Assembly: GCA_902795605.1 (NCBI GenBank)
Contig: CADBLU010000109.1
Coordinates: 40,221 to 104,220, forward strand
From: an uncultured Prevotellaceae bacterium
GTDB lineage: Bacteria; Bacteroidota; Bacteroidia; Bacteroidales; Bacteroidaceae
DNA length: 64,000 nt
Reading direction: 5' to 3'
The notes under the pieces are model-generated. The model did not search any database, was not told where the DNA came from, and saw only the letters and a program-made list of their open reading frames with translations. Position numbers and translations under genes: made by a program. Of this stretch, positions 1 to 8,589 are shown one piece after another; the stretch's first letter is position 1; every line of letters starts with the position of its first letter.

Positions 1-788
1 AGCACGATGGAAGCCTTGTCGTAGAATGGTGTCACGTCCGCCTGCCTCGGGTAGACGGTGAGGTTGCCGGTGGGGTGCAGTCGGTGCTTGTTGAGATATC
101 CGTCAATCCGCTGCTGCGTGTCGTTGACCACCAGCGTGAATTGATACTGCGGCATGTCTTTTGCCAATTGTATAAACTCGATAGTGCCTTTATACGGTTT
201 GAGCGACGAGAGCATCAGCACGTTCTTCCGCGCGAAGGCACTGTCGATGTCTTGGCGCATCTTTGCCGCGAAGTCATCGGGCAGCGCGTTGGGCACTACC
301 GTCACCTTGTCCTTCCGTTTGAGAAACGACGCCTGGTATTCCGACACGCAGATAATCTTGTGCGCCAGATGCTGCATGATGTTGCACAGCGTCTGATACA
401 TCCGTCCTTTGGCGTCGGCATTCTCGTGGTAGTGATAGACCACCTTTTTGCCCATGAGGCGTGCCGCCAGGGCAGGTCCGAAGGGCAGGAGCGTGTTGAT
501 GAAAAACACGCAGTCCTTGGTGGTGAGGAATCTGAATGAGAGCAGGAAGGTGTAGGCCTGTACGGCGGCATACCTGAGTGCCGTCAGCGCTGGGTTTGGG
601 GAGAACCGGTAGGGATAGGAGTGACTTCTCAGCAGTGCCGGATTGTCAAGTTCGTCAAGCACACCGCCTTTAGAGGTGACCAGGTCGATATGGTACCCTC
701 TTCTTAGCAGTCCTTCGAGCACCATTCTCAGCACTTTCGGGCTTCCGCTATAGTCGTTGAGCAAATGGAAACAGACGATTCTCTTCAT
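1..788 (-). CDS. Glycosyltransferase family 4, partial (C-terminus beyond window)
   Basis: The frame is open from the ATG at 788 down to base 1, so the C-terminal half is missing. The visible 262 residues begin MKRIVCFHLLNDYSGSPKVL and read as the N-terminal Rossmann-type domain of a GT-B glycosyltransferase: a glycine/serine loop near residue 15, a hydrophobic strand before KKVVYHYHENAD, the linker strand IICVSEYQASFLKRK, then VTVVPNALP, the usual junction into the GT4 C-terminal domain. It would transfer a sugar from a nucleotide donor to the growing lipid-linked glycan at the inner membrane face. It is the last visible gene of the capsule operon, 2 bp after the kinase-like gene. Donor and acceptor cannot be told. 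Family call confident. Confidence 0.85.
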   Translation of the reverse strand, partial: MKRIVCFHLLNDYSGSPKVLRMVLEGLLRRGYHIDLVTSKGGVLDELDNPALLRSHSYPYRFSPNPALTALRYAAVQAYTFLLSFRFLTTKDCVFFINTLLPFGPALAARLMGKKVVYHYHENADAKGRMYQTLCNIMQHLAHKIICVSEYQASFLKRKDKVTVVPNALPDDFAAKMRQDIDSAFARKNVLMLSSLKPYKGTIEFIQLAKDMPQYQFTLVVNDTQQRIDGYLNKHRLHPTGNLTVYPRQADVTPFYDKASIV

Positions 789-790
789 TC

Positions 791-1924
791 CTATTCCTTT
801 GTCTTTTCTGTCTCGCTTTTAGCTTTCTCTTCTTTTTCTTTCATCAGCAGTTCTGTGAGTCTGATCCATCTGTCGATACTCTTTTCGCTGGCCGCTGCTT
901 CGGCATTGTCCTCCCTTTCCACATAGATGGCAATGGTAATAATGAGATAGCAAAGGTAGTCAAAAAAGTTGGAATTGTCGTCATTCCTGACAATTTCTTT
1001 TACGATGTCGCCTATCTTTTGATGTAGCTCGAAAAACCGTGTCTGTATGAGGAAGTGGCATCTGTCGAGCATGGGCGGGCAGAAGCGCAGCGCATATTCC
1101 CAGTCGAAGACGAAGAGCCGCCCTTGCTCCACCATCATGTTCCATGGGGTGAAGTCGGCGTGGTAGGCGCTCCATTCCCTGTCATCCTGCCCCAGCACCC
1201 GTTCCACGTTTCCGACGGCCTCTCCGATGATGCGCTGCTGTGCAGGAGTGAACCATCCCATTCTGCTCTTGAGCACCTGTATCTTCTCATGATAGTCGGT
1301 GTCTTCGTAGGCCATCGTGGCGCGGGTCTTCTCATAGAGGTTCCTGATGAACCTTTCGTGCAGTTTTCCCCACTGGTGAGGGTAGGTGGAATGTCGCGTC
1401 TTCACGGTCGACTGTGCGAAATAGCAGAGCCCTTCGTCGGTCTGTCCGCAGCCGAGGGCGACGGGTGTCCCTTCCACGCCGCATTCCGCCAGTTGGGTGA
1501 GCAACTGCTGCTCGTGCTTGAAAAGACGGTACACCTCCTCCTTGTCCGTCAGTTTGCAATAGCCGAGGATTTTCTCGCCTTGAAACACCTGTATGGTGAT
1601 CTTCTGGTGAGCGCAGGGGGTGCCGAAAAACACGGCGAACTCGATGTCCTTTGCACCGAAGACCTGACATAGAAGTTGGTGCAAAGACTTGCGTAGGCAG
1701 ATATGCTGCCGACTGAAAAGTCGCGGTTCCAGCCCTTTGCACAAGGTGATCCAGGGCAGCAACCTTTTGAGCAACTTCCCTTTCCATCCGCTTGGCTGAT
1801 AGAGCAGGAGGGCTGTCCGCATGTTTCTCTTGGGAATCAGCCATTCCTTTCCGTCGCTGTTTCTCAGGCGGAAAAACGTGTCTTTTCCTTGTTCAAAGAT
1901 GTCCATTGTCCGACTGTTGCCCAT
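791..1924 (-). CDS. APH/choline-kinase-like phosphotransferase of the polysaccharide locus
   Basis: This 377-residue protein carries the protein-kinase-like phosphotransferase signature of the APH family: catalytic loop H255-x-D257 followed by N262 (motif YHADFTPWN), then D274-W-E (motif FVFDWEYA), which corresponds to the metal-binding DFG position. The N-terminal lobe is divergent and lacks an obvious glycine-rich loop. The C-terminus is charged and lysine/glutamate-rich. In a capsule locus such proteins are thought to phosphorylate a sugar, polyol or lipid carrier; antibiotic resistance is unlikely here. It overlaps the upstream glycosyltransferase by up to 32 bp. An ATG six codons later (1906) would shorten the overlap. 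The substrate is unknown. Confidence 0.7.
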   Translation of the reverse strand: MGNSRTMDIFEQGKDTFFRLRNSDGKEWLIPKRNMRTALLLYQPSGWKGKLLKRLLPWITLCKGLEPRLFSRQHICLRKSLHQLLCQVFGAKDIEFAVFFGTPCAHQKITIQVFQGEKILGYCKLTDKEEVYRLFKHEQQLLTQLAECGVEGTPVALGCGQTDEGLCYFAQSTVKTRHSTYPHQWGKLHERFIRNLYEKTRATMAYEDTDYHEKIQVLKSRMGWFTPAQQRIIGEAVGNVERVLGQDDREWSAYHADFTPWNMMVEQGRLFVFDWEYALRFCPPMLDRCHFLIQTRFFELHQKIGDIVKEIVRNDDNSNFFDYLCYLIITIAIYVEREDNAEAAASEKSIDRWIRLTELLMKEKEEKAKSETEKTKE

Positions 1925-3167
1925 TCTTTTGTCCGACGACCTGTCTCAGTGTGGCGGCGATTTCGTCTCCCTTTGTCTGCCATGAGAAATGCAGTGCGGC
2001 CTCCTTGGCCTTGTGGCCCATGTCCTCTCTGAGACGCTTGTCAGCGAGTCTCAGGATGGCCTCGGCGAGTTTTTCCACCACCTTCTCCCTCTTGTCCTTT
2101 GCGATGAGAATGGCGTAGTCTTGGTTGAAATAGCGTGTATATCCTCCGGTGTCGATGCCGATGAGCGCTTTTCCCAAGGTCATGGCATCGAAGGCGGTGG
2201 TGACCGCTCCTTCTTTCAGGCAAGGGTTGAGCACCACGTCGCTGTCGGCCATCATCTGCAGACAGGTGTCCATGGGCACTTTCCCGTGCAGTGTCACCTT
2301 TTTGCCGATTCCTAACCGTTTGATGCTCTCGGTGATTCTCTTTCTGTCCGACCCTTCGCCTAAGATGTCGAGCCGCAGTTGGCCGTTCTCTCGCAGTGCC
2401 TTGGCCAAGGCCTCCACGGCGAGGTCGAATCCTCTCCATGCATCCAGTCTGCCCACCATCAGGAATCTCACGGTGGGTTCGTCGGGTTGTCGCTGCCGCT
2501 GGAAGTCCTGGGCGTGCTGTGTCTCCACGGCCACGTCGGTCATCATCACGGCCTTGTGGCGGTATTCTTCTTTGATGGCCTCTCTCATCGAGTGCGACTT
2601 GCAGAGGATGAGGCTGGCGTCGCGGCACCTGTGCTGGAATCCTCTGTTGAGGGGCAGGGCGGCCACGACCATTCTCCTGACAGCCTCTATGAGCCGCCAT
2701 TTCCAACCGTAGTGTGATGTGTAGTCTGCCGGGATGGTGTCAACTCCTCCGATGGGCCCCCAGACGAAGACCTGTTTCTGTCCGTAGCTGCTTGCCGGCC
2801 ATAGGGCGTTGCCGTAGGTGAGCAGGTGATAGACGGCGATGCCGTTGTCGCGCATGGTGCGTCTCACGATGGGGTCGGTGCGCCACTGCCAGAGATTGTA
2901 GTAGAGTCTCACGCCGCGCATGCCTCGTTTCCACCACCGCGCCCATCGTGGCAGGTCGTAGTAGAGGAACCTGATATGGCTGTATTCGGGATGCCGGGCT
3001 ATCCACGGCTCTATGGTGTGGCGGTTGCTCTCGCGCGTCAGCACCCACAGGTCGAAGTGCCTCGACATTTCGAGCACCCAGTGCCATCCCACACCTATCT
3101 CGCTGCCGAGTCCCGGTTCGCAGGCGTATGCAGAGACAAAGATTTTAGTCTTTTCCTTTTGGTCCAT
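1893..3167 (-). CDS. Glycosyltransferase family 4
   Basis: A 424-residue GT-B enzyme starting at ATG 3167; the longer frame begins with TTG and adds only six residues. The N-terminus has IFVSAYACEPGLGSEIGVG, the glycine-rich first loop common in GT4 proteins that read a nucleotide-sugar donor. The C-terminal domain has FLMVGRLDAWRGFDLAVEA and the acidic ExxxxxxxD/E-like segment LKEGAVTTAFDAMTLGKAL. It should add one sugar to the capsule or O-antigen repeat unit in the cytoplasm. Upstream lies an intergenic repeat element (3201-3431) that separates it from the nucleotidyltransferase/kinase fusion. Sugar specificity cannot be read from sequence. Confidence 0.88.
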   Translation of the reverse strand: MDQKEKTKIFVSAYACEPGLGSEIGVGWHWVLEMSRHFDLWVLTRESNRHTIEPWIARHPEYSHIRFLYYDLPRWARWWKRGMRGVRLYYNLWQWRTDPIVRRTMRDNGIAVYHLLTYGNALWPASSYGQKQVFVWGPIGGVDTIPADYTSHYGWKWRLIEAVRRMVVAALPLNRGFQHRCRDASLILCKSHSMREAIKEEYRHKAVMMTDVAVETQHAQDFQRQRQPDEPTVRFLMVGRLDAWRGFDLAVEALAKALRENGQLRLDILGEGSDRKRITESIKRLGIGKKVTLHGKVPMDTCLQMMADSDVVLNPCLKEGAVTTAFDAMTLGKALIGIDTGGYTRYFNQDYAILIAKDKREKVVEKLAEAILRLADKRLREDMGHKAKEAALHFSWQTKGDEIAATLRQVVGQKNGQQSDNGHL

Positions 3168-3200
3168 CGCTGTCTTATTCTGCAATTCAAGCTTATTCTT

Positions 3201-3431
3201 GGAGTTTAGGAGTTTAGGAGATTAGGAGTTTAGACAATAGTTCGATTAAGCGAGAGGAAACCAAGCCCGCTTGAAGTCTCCCGAGCGTGAGAACTATCGG
3301 CGAAGCCAATAGTTCGATTTAGCGAGAGGATTATCGGCAAAGCCAATAACACAGAAGTTGACATAGCGATGATGGTCCCTGATTCACAATAGTAATGTCT
3401 AAACTCCCAAACTCCTACACTCCCAAACTCC
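3201..3431. repeat. Inverted-repeat element with 8-bp tandem arrays and internal direct repeats
   Basis: The left arm is four 8-bp units, GGAGTTTA x2, GGAGATTA and GGAGTTTA (3201-3232), followed by GACAATAG. The right arm (3400-3431) is TAAACTCC, CAAACTCC, TACACTCC, CAAACTCC. The inner ends GGAGTTTAGAC (3225-3235) and GTCTAAACTCC (3397-3407) are perfect inverted repeats. Between them are two 24-bp direct copies starting CAATAGTTCGATT (3235-3258 and 3307-3330, one mismatch) and two 17-bp copies of TATCGGCRAAGCCAATA (3295-3311 and 3332-3348). A 71-codon frame crosses the element, but its translation only mirrors the repeats. No transposase is present. It fills most of the gap between two genes of the capsule operon. 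Confidence 0.8.
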
Positions 3432-3441
3432 TCCAGTGATT

Positions 3442-4758
3442 TCATCCTATCCTTTTCCTGTTTTTCTCATGCTGCCTTTGGAAGACATGCTCAAGAATCT
3501 TTCTCACCGCGTCCTCAGGTTTGTTGTCGTTGGTGACTTTCAAAAATCCCTTTTTTGATGCCAGGAAATCAATTTTTGCGTTGATGGTTTCAATGCCCTC
3601 CTTGTCGAGTTCGCCTTTGCGGCTCATGATGGTGTCTGTCGATGCGGTGAGCAGGATATTGTAGTCGAGTTTTGGGATGAGAAGCCTTCCGAATGTGTAG
3701 AGAAATTTCTTGCTGAGATAGATGCGGCTGCGCCGGCTGTCGCAGATGATGTCGGTGTAATATCTGTCGAAGATGGCCAGCCGGGTGATGCGTGTTGTCC
3801 TTTTCACTTTAATAAAGTAGCCGAGGATATAGTCGGTGGTGTAGTAGAGGAGTCGCAGCAGTGAACTGACTTTCCCTGTCTTTCCACCGCGATGAGGCTG
3901 GTCGTAGTTTTTGTCCACCTCTTTTTTGAGTCCGGCGCTGTGGGCCACGTCGCTGATGTTGCCGAAGAGGGTAGGGCGGAAGTGGTAGTATACATGGGCT
4001 TTACGGAAGACAGGTCCCAGTTGGTCAATCATTGTTTCGATGACGGTGGTCTTTCCCGAGCCGTCAGGACCTGTGAATCCGATGCTGAATCCTGTACCTG
4101 TAAAGTAGTTGGCCGTGAATGTATAAATGAACCTTGCCACATCAGCGACGGTTTTCGCCGGCCTGTGTTTCAGGTTCCATTTTATGCTTCGCCAGAGCAG
4201 CCGACTCCCCTTTATGCTGTCACCCTCTTGCGTGGAGTTGATGCCGAAGATATCTTTCAGTTTTTGCTTCACCATCGGCGTGTCCTCGGTTGCCGCTCTT
4301 GTACTGGCGTATTTCTCAGGGTAGGCGCTGCCCACCGCTCTGTTGTAGAGATATTTGTCGAGAAACTGGCATCCGATGTCCACATAGTATAGTGTCCCGT
4401 TGAATTGCCTGGCCTGTAGGAATTCCTCCGCACTCATGAGTTGTATGCCCCACACGGATGTGTTGATGAAGAAGTCCCATTGCACCAGTTCAACCTTGTC
4501 TTGTCCTCCCACGGAGAGCACGTAAGTGATGAGTCTGTCGCTGTTGAGATAGGTCACGATTTTCCATCCGTTCTCTTCAATCATTTGGAGGAAACTGTCT
4601 TTGATTTTCCGCAGCGATTGCTTTGTGATGATGATGTCGATGTCGCGGCTTTTGTTGCTGTCCGGCAAATCCTCATAGTTCCTGAGCACAGCATAGTCGG
4701 CCTGCTCATTGAGGAAATTGAGTATGAGTGATATATGTTGTGAGGCGGATGAGTTCAT
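3442..4758 (-). CDS. Nucleotidyltransferase-like / thymidylate-kinase-like fusion protein
   Basis: This 438-residue protein has two halves. Residues 1-200 resemble a nucleotidyltransferase-fold domain, with a DID motif at 39-41 (SRDIDIIIT) and a second acidic strand VELVQWDFF. Residues 221-438 are a P-loop kinase: Walker A GPDGSGKTT at 230-238 and the DRY-type motif FDRYYTDIICD typical of thymidylate kinases. Similar two-domain proteins occur in polysaccharide clusters, but their substrate is not established to my knowledge. A role in phosphorylating or nucleotidylating a glycan precursor is inference. Its stop lies 11 bp past the repeat element. Its start overlaps the next gene's stop by 4 bp, so the two are translationally coupled. 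Confidence 0.7.
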   Translation of the reverse strand: MNSSASQHISLILNFLNEQADYAVLRNYEDLPDSNKSRDIDIIITKQSLRKIKDSFLQMIEENGWKIVTYLNSDRLITYVLSVGGQDKVELVQWDFFINTSVWGIQLMSAEEFLQARQFNGTLYYVDIGCQFLDKYLYNRAVGSAYPEKYASTRAATEDTPMVKQKLKDIFGINSTQEGDSIKGSRLLWRSIKWNLKHRPAKTVADVARFIYTFTANYFTGTGFSIGFTGPDGSGKTTVIETMIDQLGPVFRKAHVYYHFRPTLFGNISDVAHSAGLKKEVDKNYDQPHRGGKTGKVSSLLRLLYYTTDYILGYFIKVKRTTRITRLAIFDRYYTDIICDSRRSRIYLSKKFLYTFGRLLIPKLDYNILLTASTDTIMSRKGELDKEGIETINAKIDFLASKKGFLKVTNDNKPEDAVRKILEHVFQRQHEKNRKRIG

Positions 4759-6356
4759 TCGTTGTTACTTGTGGAAAGGTCCTCGATGAGATAATTTGTC
4801 ATGTTGCGCTGTTCGACGGAGAATCCAATGCCTATCTTGACGATGCGCCTGCCATCGGTAGCATAGCGCCGGGCATAACCACGGTCGTTGATCTGCTTGA
4901 GAGCATCTTGTGCCGTACCATTGATTTTCAGTTCCATCACATAGATAGCGTTGGGCATCATCACCACCATGTCGGCACGTCCGTGGGCGCACTTCACCTG
5001 TGTCTGTACATACACATTGAGCATCGAGAAGATGAGATAGAAAGTCCATTCATAGAACCCTTCTGCGGTAGCCACCTCCTCCAGTTTTTTCTTAAATCCT
5101 TCCACATAGGGCAGTCCTTCTAAATAAGACTGTAGTTCTTGCAGTGCCAAATTCGTGTCATCGGTACGAAGTGCACGCCAGAAACGCGCAGCGAATCCGA
5201 CCTGTACATCAGAACTGCCGATTCCTGAAATGATTGGCAAAAGTCCTTTCGTGAATCCCACACGCACTTCTTTGTTGGGAATCCCAAGTGTATATATTTG
5301 GCTGTCAGTATCATAGTCTGTAATGGTGAGATACCCCGACTGATAGAGCAAGGGAAGGGCATCTATCATATTCTCCGTGGGTTGGTCAAATGCATCTGAC
5401 GATACGAGAAGATTGTCCAACTTGGTGATGTCGGTATGGAAAAGTTTCATCTGATGAATCAAATAGGAGGGCGTGCCACTTTCAAACCAATAGTTTCGCA
5501 ATTCGTGCTGATTAAAGGCTTTCATCAGGCTGAATGGGTTGTAAATGTCGGGCGACTTTCGTGAGAAATGATAGCCGTCGTAGGTGTCGCGCAGCATTTT
5601 TCGCATCTCTTGCGGCTTTACTTTATACTCTTCAGCCAGCTGTGCCACGTCTTGCTGCATCTGATCGTCGATTTCTTTGCCTGTAATACCGCAGATGGAG
5701 GAAAAGTCGGGGTCGAGCGTGATGTTGGTGATATTGTTCAGCGTGGAAAAGATACTCAGTTGTGAGAACTTGGTAATGCCTGTGATGAAGCAGAAACGTA
5801 TCATCGCCTCCCGGGCTTTGAGACATTGATAGAACTCTTGCATGACGCGACGGAAAGCCGGTAGTTGCTTTTCCTCGTGGAGAACGTCGAGCAGCGGTGC
5901 GTCATACTCGTCGATGACCACTACCACCTGCTCTCCCGTCTGTTCATAGGCTCGTCGGATGAGTCCGGCAAATAATGCTCCAGGAGTTGTCTCATCAGGA
6001 TCTTTGCCATATATTGATGTTAAAGGTGTCAACTCTCTTGTCAGTGCTCCTCGCAGTTGTTCCACATTTTCCTGCCCTTTTGCCATACTTACATCGATGT
6101 GGAGCACAGGATAACTTCGCCATTCCTTTTCCAGATCCATCACTTTGAGTCCTTCGAAAAGCTCTCGCTCGCCCCGGAAAAATGAGCATAATGTGGTGGT
6201 GAGCAGTGACTTGCCGAAGCGCCTCGGACGGCTGAGGAATACAAAGGGACTGATTTTGGTCATCCGCCACATAAGGTCTGTCTTGTCGATATATACATAG
6301 CCTTCCTTTCTTAGCCGTGAGAAGGTCTGTATGCCTACGGGATAGCGTCGTTCCAT
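4755..6356 (-). CDS. AAA-ATPase-like / PD-(D/E)XK nuclease-like protein (PF09820 plus PF08011 type)
   Basis: A 533-residue protein of a type very common and multicopy in Bacteroidales. The N-terminal AAA-ATPase-like domain begins YPVGIQTFSRLRKEGYVYID and has the family's P-loop FLSRPRRFGKSLL (residues 41-52). An acidic Walker-B-like strand VVVVIDEYDAPLL follows. The C-terminal domain carries GRADMVVMM then VMELKI, matching the D...ExK pattern of PD-(D/E)XK nucleases. Its cellular role is unknown; defence or mobile-element ties have been proposed for the wider family. It is not an obvious glycan gene. It sits inside the capsule operon in the same orientation, possibly a passenger. A 4-bp overlap with the downstream gene suggests it has become part of the transcript. 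Confidence 0.85.
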   Translation of the reverse strand: MERRYPVGIQTFSRLRKEGYVYIDKTDLMWRMTKISPFVFLSRPRRFGKSLLTTTLCSFFRGERELFEGLKVMDLEKEWRSYPVLHIDVSMAKGQENVEQLRGALTRELTPLTSIYGKDPDETTPGALFAGLIRRAYEQTGEQVVVVIDEYDAPLLDVLHEEKQLPAFRRVMQEFYQCLKAREAMIRFCFITGITKFSQLSIFSTLNNITNITLDPDFSSICGITGKEIDDQMQQDVAQLAEEYKVKPQEMRKMLRDTYDGYHFSRKSPDIYNPFSLMKAFNQHELRNYWFESGTPSYLIHQMKLFHTDITKLDNLLVSSDAFDQPTENMIDALPLLYQSGYLTITDYDTDSQIYTLGIPNKEVRVGFTKGLLPIISGIGSSDVQVGFAARFWRALRTDDTNLALQELQSYLEGLPYVEGFKKKLEEVATAEGFYEWTFYLIFSMLNVYVQTQVKCAHGRADMVVMMPNAIYVMELKINGTAQDALKQINDRGYARRYATDGRRIVKIGIGFSVEQRNMTNYLIEDLSTSNNE

Positions 6357-6398
6357 ATCTTTATCTTTTTGTTCGTCCGCTAAGTTAGTGATTTTATT

Positions 6399-7511
6399 TC
6401 AGAATGCAAAATATTTTTTATATAACGAGAATATAAAAAACAAGCATTCTGCTACAATAAACTGTCGTTTGCTTATCAAGGTAGCGTAAGTCTTATATAA
6501 AGGATAAGGGTAATCTATTGATAAGGGTTGTTGACCATAAAAAGACTGAAGGTTTCTCATCAATTGCCTGCCTTTTTTTCGATTCCCGTCAAGAAAATCA
6601 TTTTTTATTGCTGTGATTGTTCTGACATATGGGCTACATATAGGGTCTTTGTAGAATGATTCTTTGTCGTTGTGATAAAAATACTTATAATATAAGTCAT
6701 AGTATTCTTTGTCAGACTGTAACGAATAAACATTTTCTATTGGATAGCAGGCAATAGAAATTCTGAAATTGCTGTGATTGATTTCCGTATTCCAGTTTTT
6801 TTCCAACTCTTGGTAATCGTTTAAAAGAATAGATAGGTTCTTGTCTAATTCTTCTTTTGTGAGTCGGTATTTTTTCTCTACATGATTGTTTGGCAAAATA
6901 CGATAGTGATAGCCGGTATTGGTAATGGTCTTGATGGTGTGAGCATACCTCAAATAATGAAGACAAAAGTCTGTGTCTTCGGAGAAACGCATGCCTTCAT
7001 TAAATCTTATATGATGCTCTTGGATGATGGAATGATGATAAAGCTTGCCCCAACAACTCCCATCTAATCTTGGCACATAATTGTTTAGTCCATTATTACT
7101 ATCTGATGTGTTAAATACGAAGTCATTATGGAAGACTTTGCGTATAGACGGAAAGGTAAGATGCCCGCCAACCACACAATCATATTCTTTATGTTGGATA
7201 TATGATTCCAAATAATCAGGATCCACGTAGTCGTCGCAGTCGATAAATGTGATGAATTCCCCTTGAGCGTAACTTAAACCAACATTTCTGGCATGACTGA
7301 CCCCTTGGTTGTCTATATGAAACACTTTGATGCGATTGTCTTTCTTTTGGTAATTATCACAGATTGTTTTAGAGTTATCTGTGCTGCCATCATTAATCAA
7401 AATCAGCTCAAATTCTTGATGTGTTTGATGGATGATACTGTCAACGCAAGTGCTTAGATAGGCTTCAGCATTGTAAACAGGCACGATGATACTTATTAAT
7501 CCTTCTTTCAT
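6399..7511 (-). CDS. Glycosyltransferase family 2 (GT-A)
   Basis: A 370-residue enzyme with the standard GT2 layout: ISIIVPVYNAEAYL at the N-terminus, ELILINDGSTDNS (nucleotide-binding acidic loop), GVSHARNVGL, then the DxD-type metal site FIDCDDYVDPDYL near residue 95. The C-terminal third is basic and aromatic-rich, as in inner-membrane-associated capsule transferases. It should add one sugar to the repeat unit. The gene is clearly AT-rich compared with the rfbA-wzc end of the operon. ATG 7511 is the first start and fits the family. Donor and linkage are unknown. Confidence 0.9.
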   Translation of the reverse strand: MKEGLISIIVPVYNAEAYLSTCVDSIIHQTHQEFELILINDGSTDNSKTICDNYQKKDNRIKVFHIDNQGVSHARNVGLSYAQGEFITFIDCDDYVDPDYLESYIQHKEYDCVVGGHLTFPSIRKVFHNDFVFNTSDSNNGLNNYVPRLDGSCWGKLYHHSIIQEHHIRFNEGMRFSEDTDFCLHYLRYAHTIKTITNTGYHYRILPNNHVEKKYRLTKEELDKNLSILLNDYQELEKNWNTEINHSNFRISIACYPIENVYSLQSDKEYYDLYYKYFYHNDKESFYKDPICSPYVRTITAIKNDFLDGNRKKGRQLMRNLQSFYGQQPLSIDYPYPLYKTYATLISKRQFIVAECLFFIFSLYKKYFAF

Positions 7512-7594
7512 TTGTATGAATTGTAATGTCTTTTTTCTTTTAGCCTTTTGTCTGGCTAAGATGGCCCGTTGTTACACGATTCAAAACAGTATCT

Positions 7595-8524
7595 CTATTT
7601 GACTGTCAACAAATCCTTTTGGGCGCAGAACCAGGGCAGATAGCGCTTGAAGAACGGAATGCAGGCGGCACTCAGCAGGAGAGTGGCCAATGCAATAAGA
7701 AAACTTACGAACTCACTCTCGGGAAGAATCATTCGGCAGAATACTATTAGCGGACGGTAAATGAGATGATGAACGCACAGTATGATGAGGGAGTAGCGGC
7801 CAACATAAGTAATGAAAGGAATGTTCTTGAAGATTTTGCAGAGGAACAGCGCTGACATGACGGAGGTAAATGATAGCAGATAGGTCGACCACCCCTCAAT
7901 GGCGTTGTAGTGCAGGGACAGACGTTGATTGAATGTTTGTTCAATACACCAACCGATGAACCAGAATGCAACAACAAATAATATATTATATTTGTCCAAA
8001 TTATTGGGATAAAGAATATTCGTCTTTTTTAAGAAATAACCCATGGTGAAAAAGGGCATCGTTGTGAGAGCTACATCGATGAAGCATGGAATGAAAAGTT
8101 TTTTATACCCCAAATACCATCCGATAAATCCTAAAAGACAAATAATGAAGGCTTTTGTAAAGTCACTTTTTATTCTTGTGGTTATGAAGAAAAAGAAGCA
8201 GTGGCACCAAAACAATGCCAGCAAGAACCAAGTCGGTCCATTAAAGAATTGTCGGTTGTCGAATATGTCCATGATGCCCCGGGCTTCAGTTATCAGCAAT
8301 TCCGGTTTCAGCCATTTTAAAAGATAAAAAACCACATATCCAGAAAGATAAAAGAATAGGAATGGTATGAGTATGGTGTTGATTTTCTTGATGATAAACG
8401 GTTTCCATCCTCCATAATCTTTGAAAAACAATCCTGAGAGCATGAAGAATAGTGGCATCTCCAAACATGAAAGTCCTGGAATATTTATTGGAAAGCTTGA
8501 GTGTCCGAAAACCACCAGACTCAT
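7595..8524 (-). CDS. Acyltransferase 3 family membrane protein, N-terminus apparently out of frame
   Basis: As read from ATG 8524 the protein has 309 residues and about nine or ten hydrophobic segments. It starts SLVVFGHSSFPINIPG, with the family's conserved histidine in GHS. This family O-acetylates or succinylates sugars of surface glycans. The usual family start (K/R-R-I-D-Y-I-D-x-x-K-G) is present just upstream as KKRIDYIDLAKGVCM but has no start codon in that frame. An ATG at 8569-8571 reads into it only if one base is added to the six-A run (8562-8567 on the plus strand). An AAAGGAG lies 5 nt before ATG 8524, so internal initiation is possible. It may be a phase-variable or mutated allele, or a sequencing error. 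Confidence 0.75.
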   Translation of the reverse strand: MSLVVFGHSSFPINIPGLSCLEMPLFFMLSGLFFKDYGGWKPFIIKKINTILIPFLFFYLSGYVVFYLLKWLKPELLITEARGIMDIFDNRQFFNGPTWFLLALFWCHCFFFFITTRIKSDFTKAFIICLLGFIGWYLGYKKLFIPCFIDVALTTMPFFTMGYFLKKTNILYPNNLDKYNILFVVAFWFIGWCIEQTFNQRLSLHYNAIEGWSTYLLSFTSVMSALFLCKIFKNIPFITYVGRYSLIILCVHHLIYRPLIVFCRMILPESEFVSFLIALATLLLSAACIPFFKRYLPWFCAQKDLLTVK

Positions 8525-8589
8525 ACATACTCCTTTTGCAAGATCGATATAGTCAATTCTCTTTTTTCCATATTATTGATACCCTTAGA

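Noticed and set aside
3230-3445. 71-codon minus-strand frame in the repeat element
   Set aside because: Its translation only mirrors the inverted and direct repeats; it lacks domain, signal or coding bias.
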